Assembly: GCF_040833995.1 (NCBI RefSeq)
Contig: NZ_CP162137.1
Location: 946,001-1,010,000, forward strand
DNA from: Leptospira sp. WS58.C1
Lineage (GTDB): Bacteria > Spirochaetota > Leptospiria > Leptospirales > Leptospiraceae
Reading direction: 5' to 3'
DNA: 64,000 nt
Part shown: positions 28,636 to 38,398 of the stretch, in pieces
Layout of the letters: the number at the start of each line of letters is the position of its first letter
How positions within the stretch are numbered: the first letter of the stretch is position 1
Position numbers and translations under genes: made by a program
Notes under the pieces: model-generated
What the model saw: only the letters and a program-made list of their open reading frames with translations
What the model was told of the DNA's origin: nothing
Database searches by the model: none

Positions 28636-29993
28636 CTGTCGATCCGGATCGCTTTATGAGCATATCTTCTTCTTGGCATAGTTGAAGGATGAGTTGTCCA
28701 CGCGGAACCTAATGGATTCCCGGAATCCAAAGAATACACGGTATTTTCCGGGATATTAATGGATGAAGCTCCTCCAAAAGAGAAAATTTTCCTAGTTTCA
28801 TAGGAAGTCTGGACTGCGGGAAAATATAAAGAGCTCGGAAGGCTTGGTCCCAAAGAAAAGGAAGAAGAACCTAATTGAAAAAATTCGGTTCTGTTGGTGG
28901 GAATAATGGAAGTGGCAGGTTGGAAAACATTGCCGGAACCGGTGGAACCTCCGACAACCGTGAAATAAACTCCATCGGCAGGGAAAGGATCGGACGAAGA
29001 GGGTAAAATACAAACGCTCGCAGCTCCATGTTTGGATTCCCCCAAACTCGGTTCGCTAAAGGAAGTAGTCGTATTTGCGGAAGCGGCAAAACCATCCGTG
29101 CTTGCGTTAGCGCTTCCGCTATTATACGTCCTACCACCGGTATAAAAAATAATACCGTTGATCGTACAACCCGCCATATCAACCCTACTAAAGATCGTGG
29201 AGGCGGAAGAATAAGAGATCCATTGACCGTTTGTTCCCAATTCCGGATAGAACTTTAGAATTGTATTAAATACCGGGCCATTCGTCATATCGGTAGAATT
29301 GGAACCGGATAGAAGATAGATCTCATCCCCTACGGAACCTGCCACCGCGCCGATAGAGCCGGAAGGTAAAGAAGATTTTGTTTCCCATAGATCCGCATAC
29401 GGATCATACACTTCGACCTTGGAAGAAGAAACATAGGTCCCCGAAACATTCTCCATACCTCCGATCACATATATTTTGTTTTTATGATGAAGAATGGAGG
29501 CAAAGATCCGAGGACTTGGGATGGTCGTAATGGAAGAATACCAAATATCCGTCACAGGATCGAATAGATCCACTTCTCGAATAGGAAGTCCGTCGTTACC
29601 GATCCCGCCTAAGATCCAAATCCCTCTCGTTTTGGGAGGATCGTTAGAGATCCAGGTCGTAAATTCTAAAATATTACCTTCCTCTATCCTTTGAGATCCG
29701 CAGGTTAAGATCGCTCTGTATGAAGTATTCGGGGTCAAATGCCTCCATTCTAAAAAATGGGTTTTAGAAGAATTTGCACTTGGGGTAATTCCTTCGCTAG
29801 TATACATCGTACCCTTGGAAACTTTCGAACAATTCCAAGAAAGAATTGCCGATTTCGGGCCTAATTTGGCTACAAATGCGAATTCCACTTTGGAAGATTC
29901 TTCCCCTAAAATTTCGGATAAGCCGGAAGCCGAGCAGAAACAAATGAGCAGGGAGATAAAAAGAATTATAAAAATAGAATATATTTTTCTCAT
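28632..29993 (-). CDS. FN3/Kelch-repeat lipoprotein
   Basis: Lipoprotein of 453 residues. The ATG at 29993 overlaps the upstream stop by four bases and gives a signal peptide with lipobox LICFC; the longer ORF start would lie inside the previous gene. Residues about 40-120 resemble a fibronectin-type III domain (AILSWNCSKVSKGTMY, then FLEWRHLTPNTSYRAIL). Kelch-type blades follow: REVDLFDPVTDIWY, KIYVIGGMENVSG, SSSKVEVYDPYADLW, EIYLLSGSNS, IIFYTGGRTYNSG and later blades, which would form a propeller. Likely a surface protein. Middle gene of a three-gene operon. Confidence 0.8.
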   Translation of the reverse strand: MRKIYSIFIILFISLLICFCSASGLSEILGEESSKVEFAFVAKLGPKSAILSWNCSKVSKGTMYTSEGITPSANSSKTHFLEWRHLTPNTSYRAILTCGSQRIEEGNILEFTTWISNDPPKTRGIWILGGIGNDGLPIREVDLFDPVTDIWYSSITTIPSPRIFASILHHKNKIYVIGGMENVSGTYVSSSKVEVYDPYADLWETKSSLPSGSIGAVAGSVGDEIYLLSGSNSTDMTNGPVFNTILKFYPELGTNGQWISYSSASTIFSRVDMAGCTINGIIFYTGGRTYNSGSANASTDGFAASANTTTSFSEPSLGESKHGAASVCILPSSSDPFPADGVYFTVVGGSTGSGNVFQPATSIIPTNRTEFFQLGSSSFSLGPSLPSSLYFPAVQTSYETRKIFSFGGASSINIPENTVYSLDSGNPLGSAWTTHPSTMPRRRYAHKAIRIDR

Positions 29994-30859
29994 ATAGCAA
30001 ACCCCCAGGAGAATCGGAAGCCTGATCTGCAAAAGTTCGTTCCTTCTTCTATATTGCACTGAGATCGGATCCCAATTCGTATGGAAGATCCGGATGCCGT
30101 TCGCCAATTCCAGCCGAATTCGAAAATGAGATCCGGATTGATCGTAGAGATCCTTTCCTCTCCCGATCGGACTAAATTACTGAAACCGGCGCCAGTTAAC
30201 CAATACGGAGAAGAAGCTCCGTAATATTTTCCCAAATACAGGGACTGGCTCCATATACTTAAGTTTCCGTTCCTACCTTTTCCAATGGATGCCTCGGAAG
30301 AAACTCCATAGAACCAAAGTTTGGAATTTGTATCTCTTTCTATGAATGCGCCACCTCCGTATGTGATAGGGAAGGCCTGTCCCCATGCACCCCAGGAATA
30401 GTATCCGGAAGCGAAAAATCCGATTCTCCATTCTATTTGTTTAGAAGTTTCTAATAGATATCGTTCAGATAGTATCGGAGGCTCCGAGGAGATATCGTCA
30501 AAATTATGAGAGAGGATTTTACTTCTATCCAACTCGGCAAAACCAAGTTCCGTCTTTAAGATGAGTTTATTCTCTCTTTTTTCTATCAAGACCCCTTTAA
30601 GTTGGGTGCCATCCGTTAGTTTGAATTCGGAATATCGATAGGAGGAATCAGGACCCTTCTTCCTGGGGTCTATCCGTTGGAGTTCCGACCTAGGGATCTT
30701 ATATCTTTTCTCTTTCCAGGAAAAAAGAATGTATTCCGGTTCTTCCGAAACTTCTTCCGCGATAAAAGCATCTCCATTCTTAAATAAAATTTCGAAAGCG
30801 AAAAGATAAGAAGGCAGTAAGAAGATCCCGCAAAAAATAAAAGTACACTTTTTGGACAT
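29990..30859 (-). CDS. Outer-membrane-like protein with N-terminal small beta domain
   Basis: Exported protein of 289 residues with a signal peptide ending near YLFAFE. The first half reads LFKNGDAFIAEEVSEEPEYILF and LTDGTQLKGVLIEKRENKLIL, two short SH3/LSm-like barrel stretches. The second half has alternating hydrophobic/polar strands with many aromatics (WRIGFFASGYYSWGAWG), ends in FRFSWGFAI and so looks like a small outer-membrane beta-barrel. First gene of the three-gene operon; its last bases overlap the next start by ATGA. Confidence 0.65.
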   Translation of the reverse strand: MSKKCTFIFCGIFLLPSYLFAFEILFKNGDAFIAEEVSEEPEYILFSWKEKRYKIPRSELQRIDPRKKGPDSSYRYSEFKLTDGTQLKGVLIEKRENKLILKTELGFAELDRSKILSHNFDDISSEPPILSERYLLETSKQIEWRIGFFASGYYSWGAWGQAFPITYGGGAFIERDTNSKLWFYGVSSEASIGKGRNGNLSIWSQSLYLGKYYGASSPYWLTGAGFSNLVRSGEERISTINPDLIFEFGWNWRTASGSSIRIGIRSQCNIEEGTNFCRSGFRFSWGFAI

Positions 30860-31137
30860 AGACGTATTTTCGATTAGGAAGGTGGAAAAAAATTCGACCG
30901 AACCTTATATGGATGGGATGTGACTTCTTCGAGTAAAAAGAAAGAAATTTATTTTGAATTCATTTAAAATATCCCAAAATAGTATATTTTAAAATTTGTA
31001 TGTTCCTTTGGTGATGGATCCTTTTTGGGTTAAAATTCGGAATTCGTGCGGAATATGGATTCCAAATTCGAAAATGGGAGATTCATCTGAATCCCAATTC
31101 AGGATATTTGAAAAAGAATGTGGAAATTGTGATTTTT

Positions 31138-31158
31138 AATATCCTAAATTGGGATATT
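31138..31158. promoter_or_regulatory. Palindrome and motif cluster upstream of the RHS gene
   Basis: AATATCC-TAAATTG-GGATATT is a perfect 7-base palindrome about 137 bases before the RHS gene. The same half-site occurs as AATATCC near 30968 and GGATATT near 31102. A TTGACA follows at 31164-31169 with only a poor -10. A second hairpin (CCGGAA/TTCCGG) sits at 31251-31267. The region 30860-31294 has no gene; it is AT-rich and carries these elements. Confidence 0.45.
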
Positions 31159-31294
31159 TATGTTTGACATTGGAAATTTTAAACGTGTTAGTGCTCTTAT
31201 ATATAAAAGTCGCCTTTAGGTGAACCGCTCACAGCTCGGCTAATTCCAATCCGGAACAAAATTCCGGAAATACAAAGAAGGATTTGGCAAGCTA

Positions 31295-34200
31295 ATGTTT
31301 AGGACCGGAAGATATTATGTAATTCTTATATTTTGTAGTGCAATCCTGCTTTTAGCTTGGAACCCTCTACGTCCTATTTATTCATTTTTCTCGACATTTT
31401 TCGGATTGGAGACCGAGATACCTCTTCCGTTTCCGGACGTTAGTGTAAATTCGTATGGAAAGCCTGGATTTTCACTTTCGATTCAGGTCCCTCCGGGAAC
31501 TGGAGATTTGGTTCCTTCCATCGATATCCAATATTCCGGCTCCGGTTCGGGAATATTGGGGAAAGGTTGGACCTTAGTTGGATTTCCTCAGATCTCCAAA
31601 AATCCGAATCTGGGAGTTCACTTCGGCTCTTCCGATGGATATACTTCTTCCCAATTCGGTGAAATGATCTCCGATACAAGCGGAAATTATAAATTCAAAT
31701 TCGAAAGTTTCTCCAAAGCGGAGTTCGATGGTTCCGTTTGGAAGGTTCGAGATAAAAACGGGATCATTTACGAATACGGAAAAAACTTTTCCGGCGGTTC
31801 CAATTCCAGATTGGATAGTGATGGAGCGCCTATCGCCTTTTACCTGGATAAGGTCAGAGATAGGTTCGGGAACGGGTATGATATCCAATACGATCCGGAA
31901 AATCTTCAATCCGCGGACGTTATGCCTAAGGAGGTCGTGTATGCCAGAGGAAATGCGCGGATCCTCTTTATTTATGAGGATCTGTCTGAAAGATTTGGAG
32001 AAAAAATTTTCTCTCTCACCAAATCTCTTTCCCGGAAGAAAAGATTAGAAAAAATCGAAGTGTATGCGAAGGATTTTTCAGGTTCGGAAAACTTAAGCGA
32101 GGTTTATGAATTCGATTATGATACCATTGATGGGGAAACTTTTCTTACTTCCTTTCATCGTAAAAATTTTAAACCGATCCTCTTTTCGTATTCGAATCGG
32201 TCGAATCAAGCCCAATACGTAAAGTCCTCAGGAAAAACATTCCAAAATTCTTATAGAGCCTCCGATCCCAGCGTGAGATCCTTTTGTGAGGCGACTGTTG
32301 CATCCTGTGCTTGTACCGCTGACTGGGGTTGTATTGTTGCAAGTAACTATTCGGCGCCCTCGCTTTGCCAAATTGGGATAGAAAATTTCCAAGATATTTG
32401 CACCAACGGTGTTGAAATGTCTTTTGCCGTTCCTGCGGATGTGGACGGGGACGGAAGTCCGGAAATGGTCCGAGTGTTGGGAAATATGGATAGTCAAAGA
32501 TTTTCCGTTTCCAAACTTTCTTCTTGGGATACGGAAAATTTAGATTCGATTTCTGTGAGCGGAGAATCTAAGGGGAACCCGATCGGAGTTACCACAGAAG
32601 GAAGGATTTTTCCGGGAGATTTTAACGGAGACGGGAAGACCGATTTTTTAGTCCTAAGGTCCAATGGTGCTAAAGGGATCGTATATTACGGTCCGGATCT
32701 GCATTCCGTAGAATATCCCGAACTGATCGCGGAAAATTTACATCAAAGTAAACCGTATCATTTTTTGGCGGATGTAAACGGTGATGGGAAGATCGATTTT
32801 TTGCAGGCAAAAACTTCCACAAAGATCCAGATCTATCTTTCTACCGGTTCCGGTTTTCAAAAATCACAATTATTGAATATTACAGATCCAGGAAATTCTT
32901 TCCAAGGGTTTGTGGATATGGATAAAAACGGGATCCCCGATCTGCTTAGGGTCAACGGGACTTCCGATCCAAGATTGATCTTAACATTCTACGATTTTAA
33001 GAATGGGAATTTGATCGAATTAGAACAAACCGAAATTTCCAGAGCAACCTTTGGGAACGACGGAGATCAATTCGTTTCCGATCTGAACGGGGACGGATAT
33101 CTTGATTTTGTATTTTTTTCCGGGGTCACAAGCCAAGGGACCATCCACTATTATCCTTTCGATGGAAGAAAGTTTAGAACGAACGGGGGAGGCGCCTTCC
33201 AAACGGTGAGTGTAAATGGTGCATATGCATCTAAACAAAAACAAAGTTCATCCGCCTCTAACCAACCTTTTATGGAAATCGATCTTTCTGGGGATGGGAT
33301 CAAGGATAGGGTTACCTATAACTATTCAGATCTTTCCAATCCGTACTTTATTGTAGAGGTGTATGATACTTCTCAGTCCAATTATCTTCCCGGTTTTTCG
33401 TTGTATTGGAATCAGGATTTGACCCAAGACTTAAACGGGGACGGGGTTCCGGATATTCTTAGAGCGAATGTAAGCACTACCGAAGAAGCAGATAACGAAG
33501 ATGCGGATTCCTTGCCCCAAACGATAACCGTTCGGAATTTTTCGGTAAACATTACGAATATCACATATTATGAAATTCCTATAGATCTCAGAAATTATCT
33601 CCCTTCCGCAAATACATCCGGAAGTTCTTCGGATAATGCGTATTTCAATTGGAGGAATAGAAAAGAATTCATAGATCTGAACGGGGATGGAAGAGCGGAC
33701 TTCTTGAGATATGATTCTTCCGAATCTAGGCTAATCGTTTCTTATTCTAAAACGGACTCGAATGGAAATCTATTTTATTCCGCCGATGGGGACGAGTCCT
33801 GGGTGACTGGAGGATATCTGATTCCGCTGGATATCAATGGGGATGGTAAACCGGAACTTTTAGGCTTGAATGGCGAAAAAAGACCGCTGCAATATTCCGT
33901 GCCGTCCAGTATTCCATTTGTGAATACGGTAGCTTATCGTCAGTTCCCTTATGAATCGAATTTAGAATTACATCTGTTAAGATTCCGTTCCGATATTCCT
34001 TCCGGACTTTTGACCAAAATAGAGAACGGTTCCTATGTCTCCGATGGAAACGTAAGCGTTCAATTAGAGTATTCCCTTTCTAAAAATCATCCGACAGCGA
34101 ACGGACTTGCGTTATATGATCCGAATCATCCTGAATTTCTTCCTTTCCTGTTTCCGGACTTTTTGACCGTTAAACTTTCTCAAAAAGCGGGGAGTACGGT

Positions 34201-37200
34201 TTTGGAAGAAAATTCATATAAATATTTCCACTCGCGAATTTATAGAGGCGGATTTAGAAATTCCGGATATTTAGGATTTCAAAAAATAGAAGAAAAAAAT
34301 ACGATCTCCAATTCCATTACGGAAACGAAATATGATACTCCTTTCTTGGAGGCTGTTGGAATTGCGACCGCTCAGACGAAATTTAAGAATGGGTCTAAAA
34401 TTTCCGAATTATATAAAAACTTCCGAAAATCAATATCTTTCAACGGCGGCATACTGATACAGGAAACGGATACTCTGGAGAATGTATATAGGGCAGGTCA
34501 ATTATTCCAATCTTCTACGGTAACAAAAACGTATGATACTTATGGAAATAATACCCGCAAAGACACAAGTATTAACGGAACCACTGTCGGCGAAAAAATT
34601 ACGTATTTGAACGATTGGAACGAGGGTATATTAGGAAAGCCGACTGATATTCAAGTATTGAAGAATGGGGAGATCATTTCTCACAAAAAAATAGAATATT
34701 CTAATTTTCAAATATCAGCGGTGAAAGAGGAGATGAGTCCCGGTGTCTGGAAGAGCGAAATGATCCAGGCATACGACTCTTACGGAAATCCAAGTCTTAT
34801 AAAAGAGTCTAGCGGAAATTCGATCACTGTAGAATATGATAATATTCTACATAAGTTCCCGCTCAAGATGACCAACGGACTAGGCCAGGTCACCGAAAAA
34901 ACCTATAATTTTGCAAACGGTTTGGAATTATCCAGCACGGACGAAAATGGGGGAATTTCCAGAACGGAATACGATCCTCAGGGGAGGGCTATAAAAAGTT
35001 ATTTACCTGGGGAAACCGAGTGGTCGGAAAAAATCGAATATGAAAACACCGGGGACCTAGAGAATCAGCTTGTCCGAAAAATCTTCCGAAGGAGTAATGG
35101 TGAGACTTGGCAGGAAGATCTGAGTAATAATATTACTAAAATTTCTAAAAAAAGAAGCAGCCTAGTAAACGGGTACGTTCTAGTGGAGGAAACTCGCCGG
35201 AATTTGGAGGGCCAGGTCACTCGGAAAATCGATCCGTATTTAGAAGGATCCAATCCTTTTTCCTGGACGGATTTTACTTATGACTCGGAAGGGAACCAGG
35301 TTCGAAGCGAAAGAAACGATGGAACAGTGATCGAATCCGAAACCGACGGTTTGATCTCTAAAAGAAGGGAACTTCTTAACGGAAATCTAATTAAGGAAAC
35401 CATTGAGGAGAGAAATCTGATCGGTCAGGTAATTTCTTCGACTCAGCAAGGAAAGACAACACGCTATTCTTATGACTCTGCCGGTAGGATTTCGGAGATC
35501 ATAGATCCGGAAAACGGGACCACGTTTATTGAAAGTGACTTTGGAGGAAGAAAGACCAAAGTGGTCCATCCGGATTCAGGAAGGATCGAATATGAATACG
35601 ATCCAAATTCCGGAAAATTATCCAAACAAAAATACCAAAACGGTTCCAGCATACAATACTCATACGATATCTTAGGAAGAGTCTCCCAAGTGAAAGGAGA
35701 ATCTCCTGAAACCGGGGTCGTATATTACTTATATGAATACGATGACCCGGATAAAGAGAATGGGATCGGTAGATTGACCAAAGTAACAGACCCACTTGGA
35801 TCGACGGAGTTCGGATATGATCTAAGAGGGAATCAAAACCTCGTCGTAAAAAAACTCACGGAAGAAGATCTACAATTTGTAATTCGTAAAAAGTATAATC
35901 TGCAAAACCAAATAGAAGAGACCGTATATCCGGATGGAAGTATTGCAAAGAACTTATATTCCGAAGCTGGATTTCTTTCCGGGATCACTTTAACGCCCGG
36001 AGATGGAAGTGGTTCTGATTTTCCTATCGTTCAATACCAGGGTCCTATCCTGGAGGATGGGGAACTTAAGATCCAAAGAAAGTTGGGAAACGGTGTTCGA
36101 ACGGATATATATTATGATCTGATAAAACGTAGGCCTAGTAGATTCGTTTCCGTCAAGGATACTGAAATTTATCAAAGTATAGAATACAATTACGATCAGT
36201 TTGGAAATTATCTTTCTATCTTGGATAAAAAAAATCCGGTACGGAGCCAAAACTTCCAATACGATACGCTCAATAGACTGGTGTCCGCTTCGGGCATTTA
36301 TGGAACGGAAGAATACACATATTCCGATTCCGGAAAATTACTCCAGAAAGGGAACTTATTCTATTCTTATGAAAATCCTTCTCATAAGAATGCAGTTACA
36401 AGGGTAGCAGGTCAAAATCATTCTTACCAATATTCTTACGATGGTTCCGGAAATATCATCTCCAAAAACGGGGAAAGTTTCCGCTACGATCCTTTCCAAA
36501 AATTGAAAGAGATCCAAACGGAAGACCAAGATCGTATTAAATTCGATTATGACTTTTCGGGAACCAGAATACGAAAAACAAAATCCAGCGATTCCAGTAA
36601 AACAATCAGTTTGGGCGGATTGTATGAAGTTTCCGTTTCTCCGGGAAAATCCCCGCAACATACATTGTACTTCCGGGGGAATTCTGGAGATCTGGTGGCC
36701 CAGTGGACCAGAACGGACGCAGTTCTTGTAAGTTATCTGGGAAACAGTATTTCCGCTTCACCGTCCGGAATAGAAACGGGATGGAAGACGTTATCTTGGG
36801 CAATAAAAGACAATTCCATCCGAGGAATAAAGTATTTATTCCTAATGCCGGGAACTAATTTAGGATTTTTGTATATAACAATTCTATTAGGTCTTGGATT
36901 CGGACTACTTTCCTTTCAAGAAGGTCTATGGAAGTCCGTTTTAAAATTCACTTCTCCGATACTGATCGTTTCTTTTTCAAATTGTTCTGTTCTGATGCCC
37001 GGTGGTAACGGAAATCCACCCTGGTTAGTTCCACCGCAATTTGATTCAAATACACCGAATGTAAGTAACCCTTATGAGCCGGGGGGACCGGGGTCCGGGG
37101 TGGGACTTCCAGTCGGCGGATTCTTATTTCTTCATCCGGATCATTTGGGTTCCATCACCATGGCAACAGATGGGAATGGAAATAGGATCGCAGGAGGGAA

Positions 37201-38398
37201 CCAGGGCGGAGCATCACATATTTCTTATAAACCATACGGAGAGATCCAGAGAAACGATTCTTCCGGACCGGATGTGTTCCGTTACAAATACAATGGACAA
37301 GAAGAAGATAAGGAAACCGGTCTCTATTATTTCAAAGCAAGATATTACGATCCGGTCATCGGAAGATTTTTACAGGCGGACTCGGTTATGGATACCTCGA
37401 GACCGATGGGGATGGATCTGTATATGTATACGGAAGGTAATCCAATCAGGTACACAGACCCAAGCGGGAACAGTATTTTGAGTAGTTTCCTGGAAAGGAA
37501 CGGGCTTGGGTTCTTGAACTTTAATCTTTCGTTAAGTACATTTTTTAGCAATGCGCTTTATGTGAGTTCTCAGAGATGGAGCGATGCCGGACTTGGAATT
37601 GTTATGGCGCTCAATCCTGCTGCAGTGATTGGAACCGCTTTAGGAGTGGGTGCAGCCGCTTCTTTAGTAGCGACCGCTACTATCACTACCGGACTTGGAC
37701 TTGCGGTTGGGGCAGGGATTGCCGCAATCGGAGCCGCATCCTTGGCGAGTGTGGCAGCAATTACGTTAGGTGCTACAGTTGCAGCCGTCGCACTCGCTAC
37801 CGGTTTTGCAGCCAGTGCTATCGCTGCAGGACTTGCAGCTTCCGCGGCGGGAGTAGCTCTTTTTGTCGGTATGGGGGCGTTGGCGGTCGTATCTGCCGTA
37901 GTAACTACCGCTCTTGCTGCCGCAGTGGGAACTGCTCTGCTTGTGAGTGCTCTTATTCCTATTCTTGCTGCGACCGGGCTCGGGATTGGACTTCTTGCAG
38001 TAGGCTCAATAATATCTCCAATTACTTTCCAAGCGTATCTAGCAGGTGGATATTCTAAATCAAGTTTCAATAATATAAATTGGAATGAAAAGAATGCGAG
38101 AACAGCCGGTTGTTACGCGGCCATAGGTCAAGCCGGTGCGATGGTAGGGGGATTTGTGCTAACACAGATGCCTTGGTTGGCTCCGGGATTGACTGGAGTA
38201 TCCGCATCAGCAGGAGTTCAAACCTATATCGTATCAGCAATCGAATACTTAGGTTACATTGGTATCACTCACAGTATTGCAACCGGCGACTGGGCTAGCG
38301 CCGGAGCGAGCTTATTAGGTTTAGGGTTAGTTCCGGGAGCCGGACTTGCTTATAGTGCCGGCGATTACATGCATTCAGCTTGTGGAGGAACATTATAA
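31295..38398 (+). CDS. Giant SpvB/FG-GAP/RHS-repeat protein, probable polymorphic toxin or secreted surface protein
   Basis: Protein of 2367 residues. N-terminal hydrophobic segment (about 8-24); SpvB-like domain about 45-300 (GFSLSIQVPPGTGDLVPSID); a Cys-rich patch about 332-376; nine FG-GAP/VCBS calcium-type repeats about 380-855 (DFNGDGKTDFL, DLNGDGYLDF and similar); YD/RHS repeats about 1080-1830; an unusual hydrophobic stretch with two helices and a lipobox-like FSNCS about 1847-1900; the conserved RHS core about 1945-2055 (HPDHLGSITM, GLYYFKARYYDPVIGRF). After the core comes a roughly 310-residue Ala/Gly-rich, strongly hydrophobic C-terminal domain, the usual place of a variable toxin. 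It ends ACGGTL, and the next ATG follows with no gap. RHS proteins form a shell that encloses a C-terminal toxin; the target here is unknown. Confidence 0.82.
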   Translation: MFRTGRYYVILIFCSAILLLAWNPLRPIYSFFSTFFGLETEIPLPFPDVSVNSYGKPGFSLSIQVPPGTGDLVPSIDIQYSGSGSGILGKGWTLVGFPQISKNPNLGVHFGSSDGYTSSQFGEMISDTSGNYKFKFESFSKAEFDGSVWKVRDKNGIIYEYGKNFSGGSNSRLDSDGAPIAFYLDKVRDRFGNGYDIQYDPENLQSADVMPKEVVYARGNARILFIYEDLSERFGEKIFSLTKSLSRKKRLEKIEVYAKDFSGSENLSEVYEFDYDTIDGETFLTSFHRKNFKPILFSYSNRSNQAQYVKSSGKTFQNSYRASDPSVRSFCEATVASCACTADWGCIVASNYSAPSLCQIGIENFQDICTNGVEMSFAVPADVDGDGSPEMVRVLGNMDSQRFSVSKLSSWDTENLDSISVSGESKGNPIGVTTEGRIFPGDFNGDGKTDFLVLRSNGAKGIVYYGPDLHSVEYPELIAENLHQSKPYHFLADVNGDGKIDFLQAKTSTKIQIYLSTGSGFQKSQLLNITDPGNSFQGFVDMDKNGIPDLLRVNGTSDPRLILTFYDFKNGNLIELEQTEISRATFGNDGDQFVSDLNGDGYLDFVFFSGVTSQGTIHYYPFDGRKFRTNGGGAFQTVSVNGAYASKQKQSSSASNQPFMEIDLSGDGIKDRVTYNYSDLSNPYFIVEVYDTSQSNYLPGFSLYWNQDLTQDLNGDGVPDILRANVSTTEEADNEDADSLPQTITVRNFSVNITNITYYEIPIDLRNYLPSANTSGSSSDNAYFNWRNRKEFIDLNGDGRADFLRYDSSESRLIVSYSKTDSNGNLFYSADGDESWVTGGYLIPLDINGDGKPELLGLNGEKRPLQYSVPSSIPFVNTVAYRQFPYESNLELHLLRFRSDIPSGLLTKIENGSYVSDGNVSVQLEYSLSKNHPTANGLALYDPNHPEFLPFLFPDFLTVKLSQKAGSTVLEENSYKYFHSRIYRGGFRNSGYLGFQKIEEKNTISNSITETKYDTPFLEAVGIATAQTKFKNGSKISELYKNFRKSISFNGGILIQETDTLENVYRAGQLFQSSTVTKTYDTYGNNTRKDTSINGTTVGEKITYLNDWNEGILGKPTDIQVLKNGEIISHKKIEYSNFQISAVKEEMSPGVWKSEMIQAYDSYGNPSLIKESSGNSITVEYDNILHKFPLKMTNGLGQVTEKTYNFANGLELSSTDENGGISRTEYDPQGRAIKSYLPGETEWSEKIEYENTGDLENQLVRKIFRRSNGETWQEDLSNNITKISKKRSSLVNGYVLVEETRRNLEGQVTRKIDPYLEGSNPFSWTDFTYDSEGNQVRSERNDGTVIESETDGLISKRRELLNGNLIKETIEERNLIGQVISSTQQGKTTRYSYDSAGRISEIIDPENGTTFIESDFGGRKTKVVHPDSGRIEYEYDPNSGKLSKQKYQNGSSIQYSYDILGRVSQVKGESPETGVVYYLYEYDDPDKENGIGRLTKVTDPLGSTEFGYDLRGNQNLVVKKLTEEDLQFVIRKKYNLQNQIEETVYPDGSIAKNLYSEAGFLSGITLTPGDGSGSDFPIVQYQGPILEDGELKIQRKLGNGVRTDIYYDLIKRRPSRFVSVKDTEIYQSIEYNYDQFGNYLSILDKKNPVRSQNFQYDTLNRLVSASGIYGTEEYTYSDSGKLLQKGNLFYSYENPSHKNAVTRVAGQNHSYQYSYDGSGNIISKNGESFRYDPFQKLKEIQTEDQDRIKFDYDFSGTRIRKTKSSDSSKTISLGGLYEVSVSPGKSPQHTLYFRGNSGDLVAQWTRTDAVLVSYLGNSISASPSGIETGWKTLSWAIKDNSIRGIKYLFLMPGTNLGFLYITILLGLGFGLLSFQEGLWKSVLKFTSPILIVSFSNCSVLMPGGNGNPPWLVPPQFDSNTPNVSNPYEPGGPGSGVGLPVGGFLFLHPDHLGSITMATDGNGNRIAGGNQGGASHISYKPYGEIQRNDSSGPDVFRYKYNGQEEDKETGLYYFKARYYDPVIGRFLQADSVMDTSRPMGMDLYMYTEGNPIRYTDPSGNSILSSFLERNGLGFLNFNLSLSTFFSNALYVSSQRWSDAGLGIVMALNPAAVIGTALGVGAAASLVATATITTGLGLAVGAGIAAIGAASLASVAAITLGATVAAVALATGFAASAIAAGLAASAAGVALFVGMGALAVVSAVVTTALAAAVGTALLVSALIPILAATGLGIGLLAVGSIISPITFQAYLAGGYSKSSFNNINWNEKNARTAGCYAAIGQAGAMVGGFVLTQMPWLAPGLTGVSASAGVQTYIVSAIEYLGYIGITHSIATGDWASAGASLLGLGLVPGAGLAYSAGDYMHSACGGTL

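Noticed and set aside
31196..31209. TATATATAAAAG as a -10 box for the RHS gene
   Set aside because: It is 26 or more bases from the only TTGACA, too far for a standard spacer.
37570..38070. 166-codon open frame on the minus strand inside the RHS tail
   Set aside because: It mirrors the Ala/Gly-rich tail, whose GC-rich codons keep the opposite frame open; composition is Ala/Pro/Thr low complexity with no start signal.
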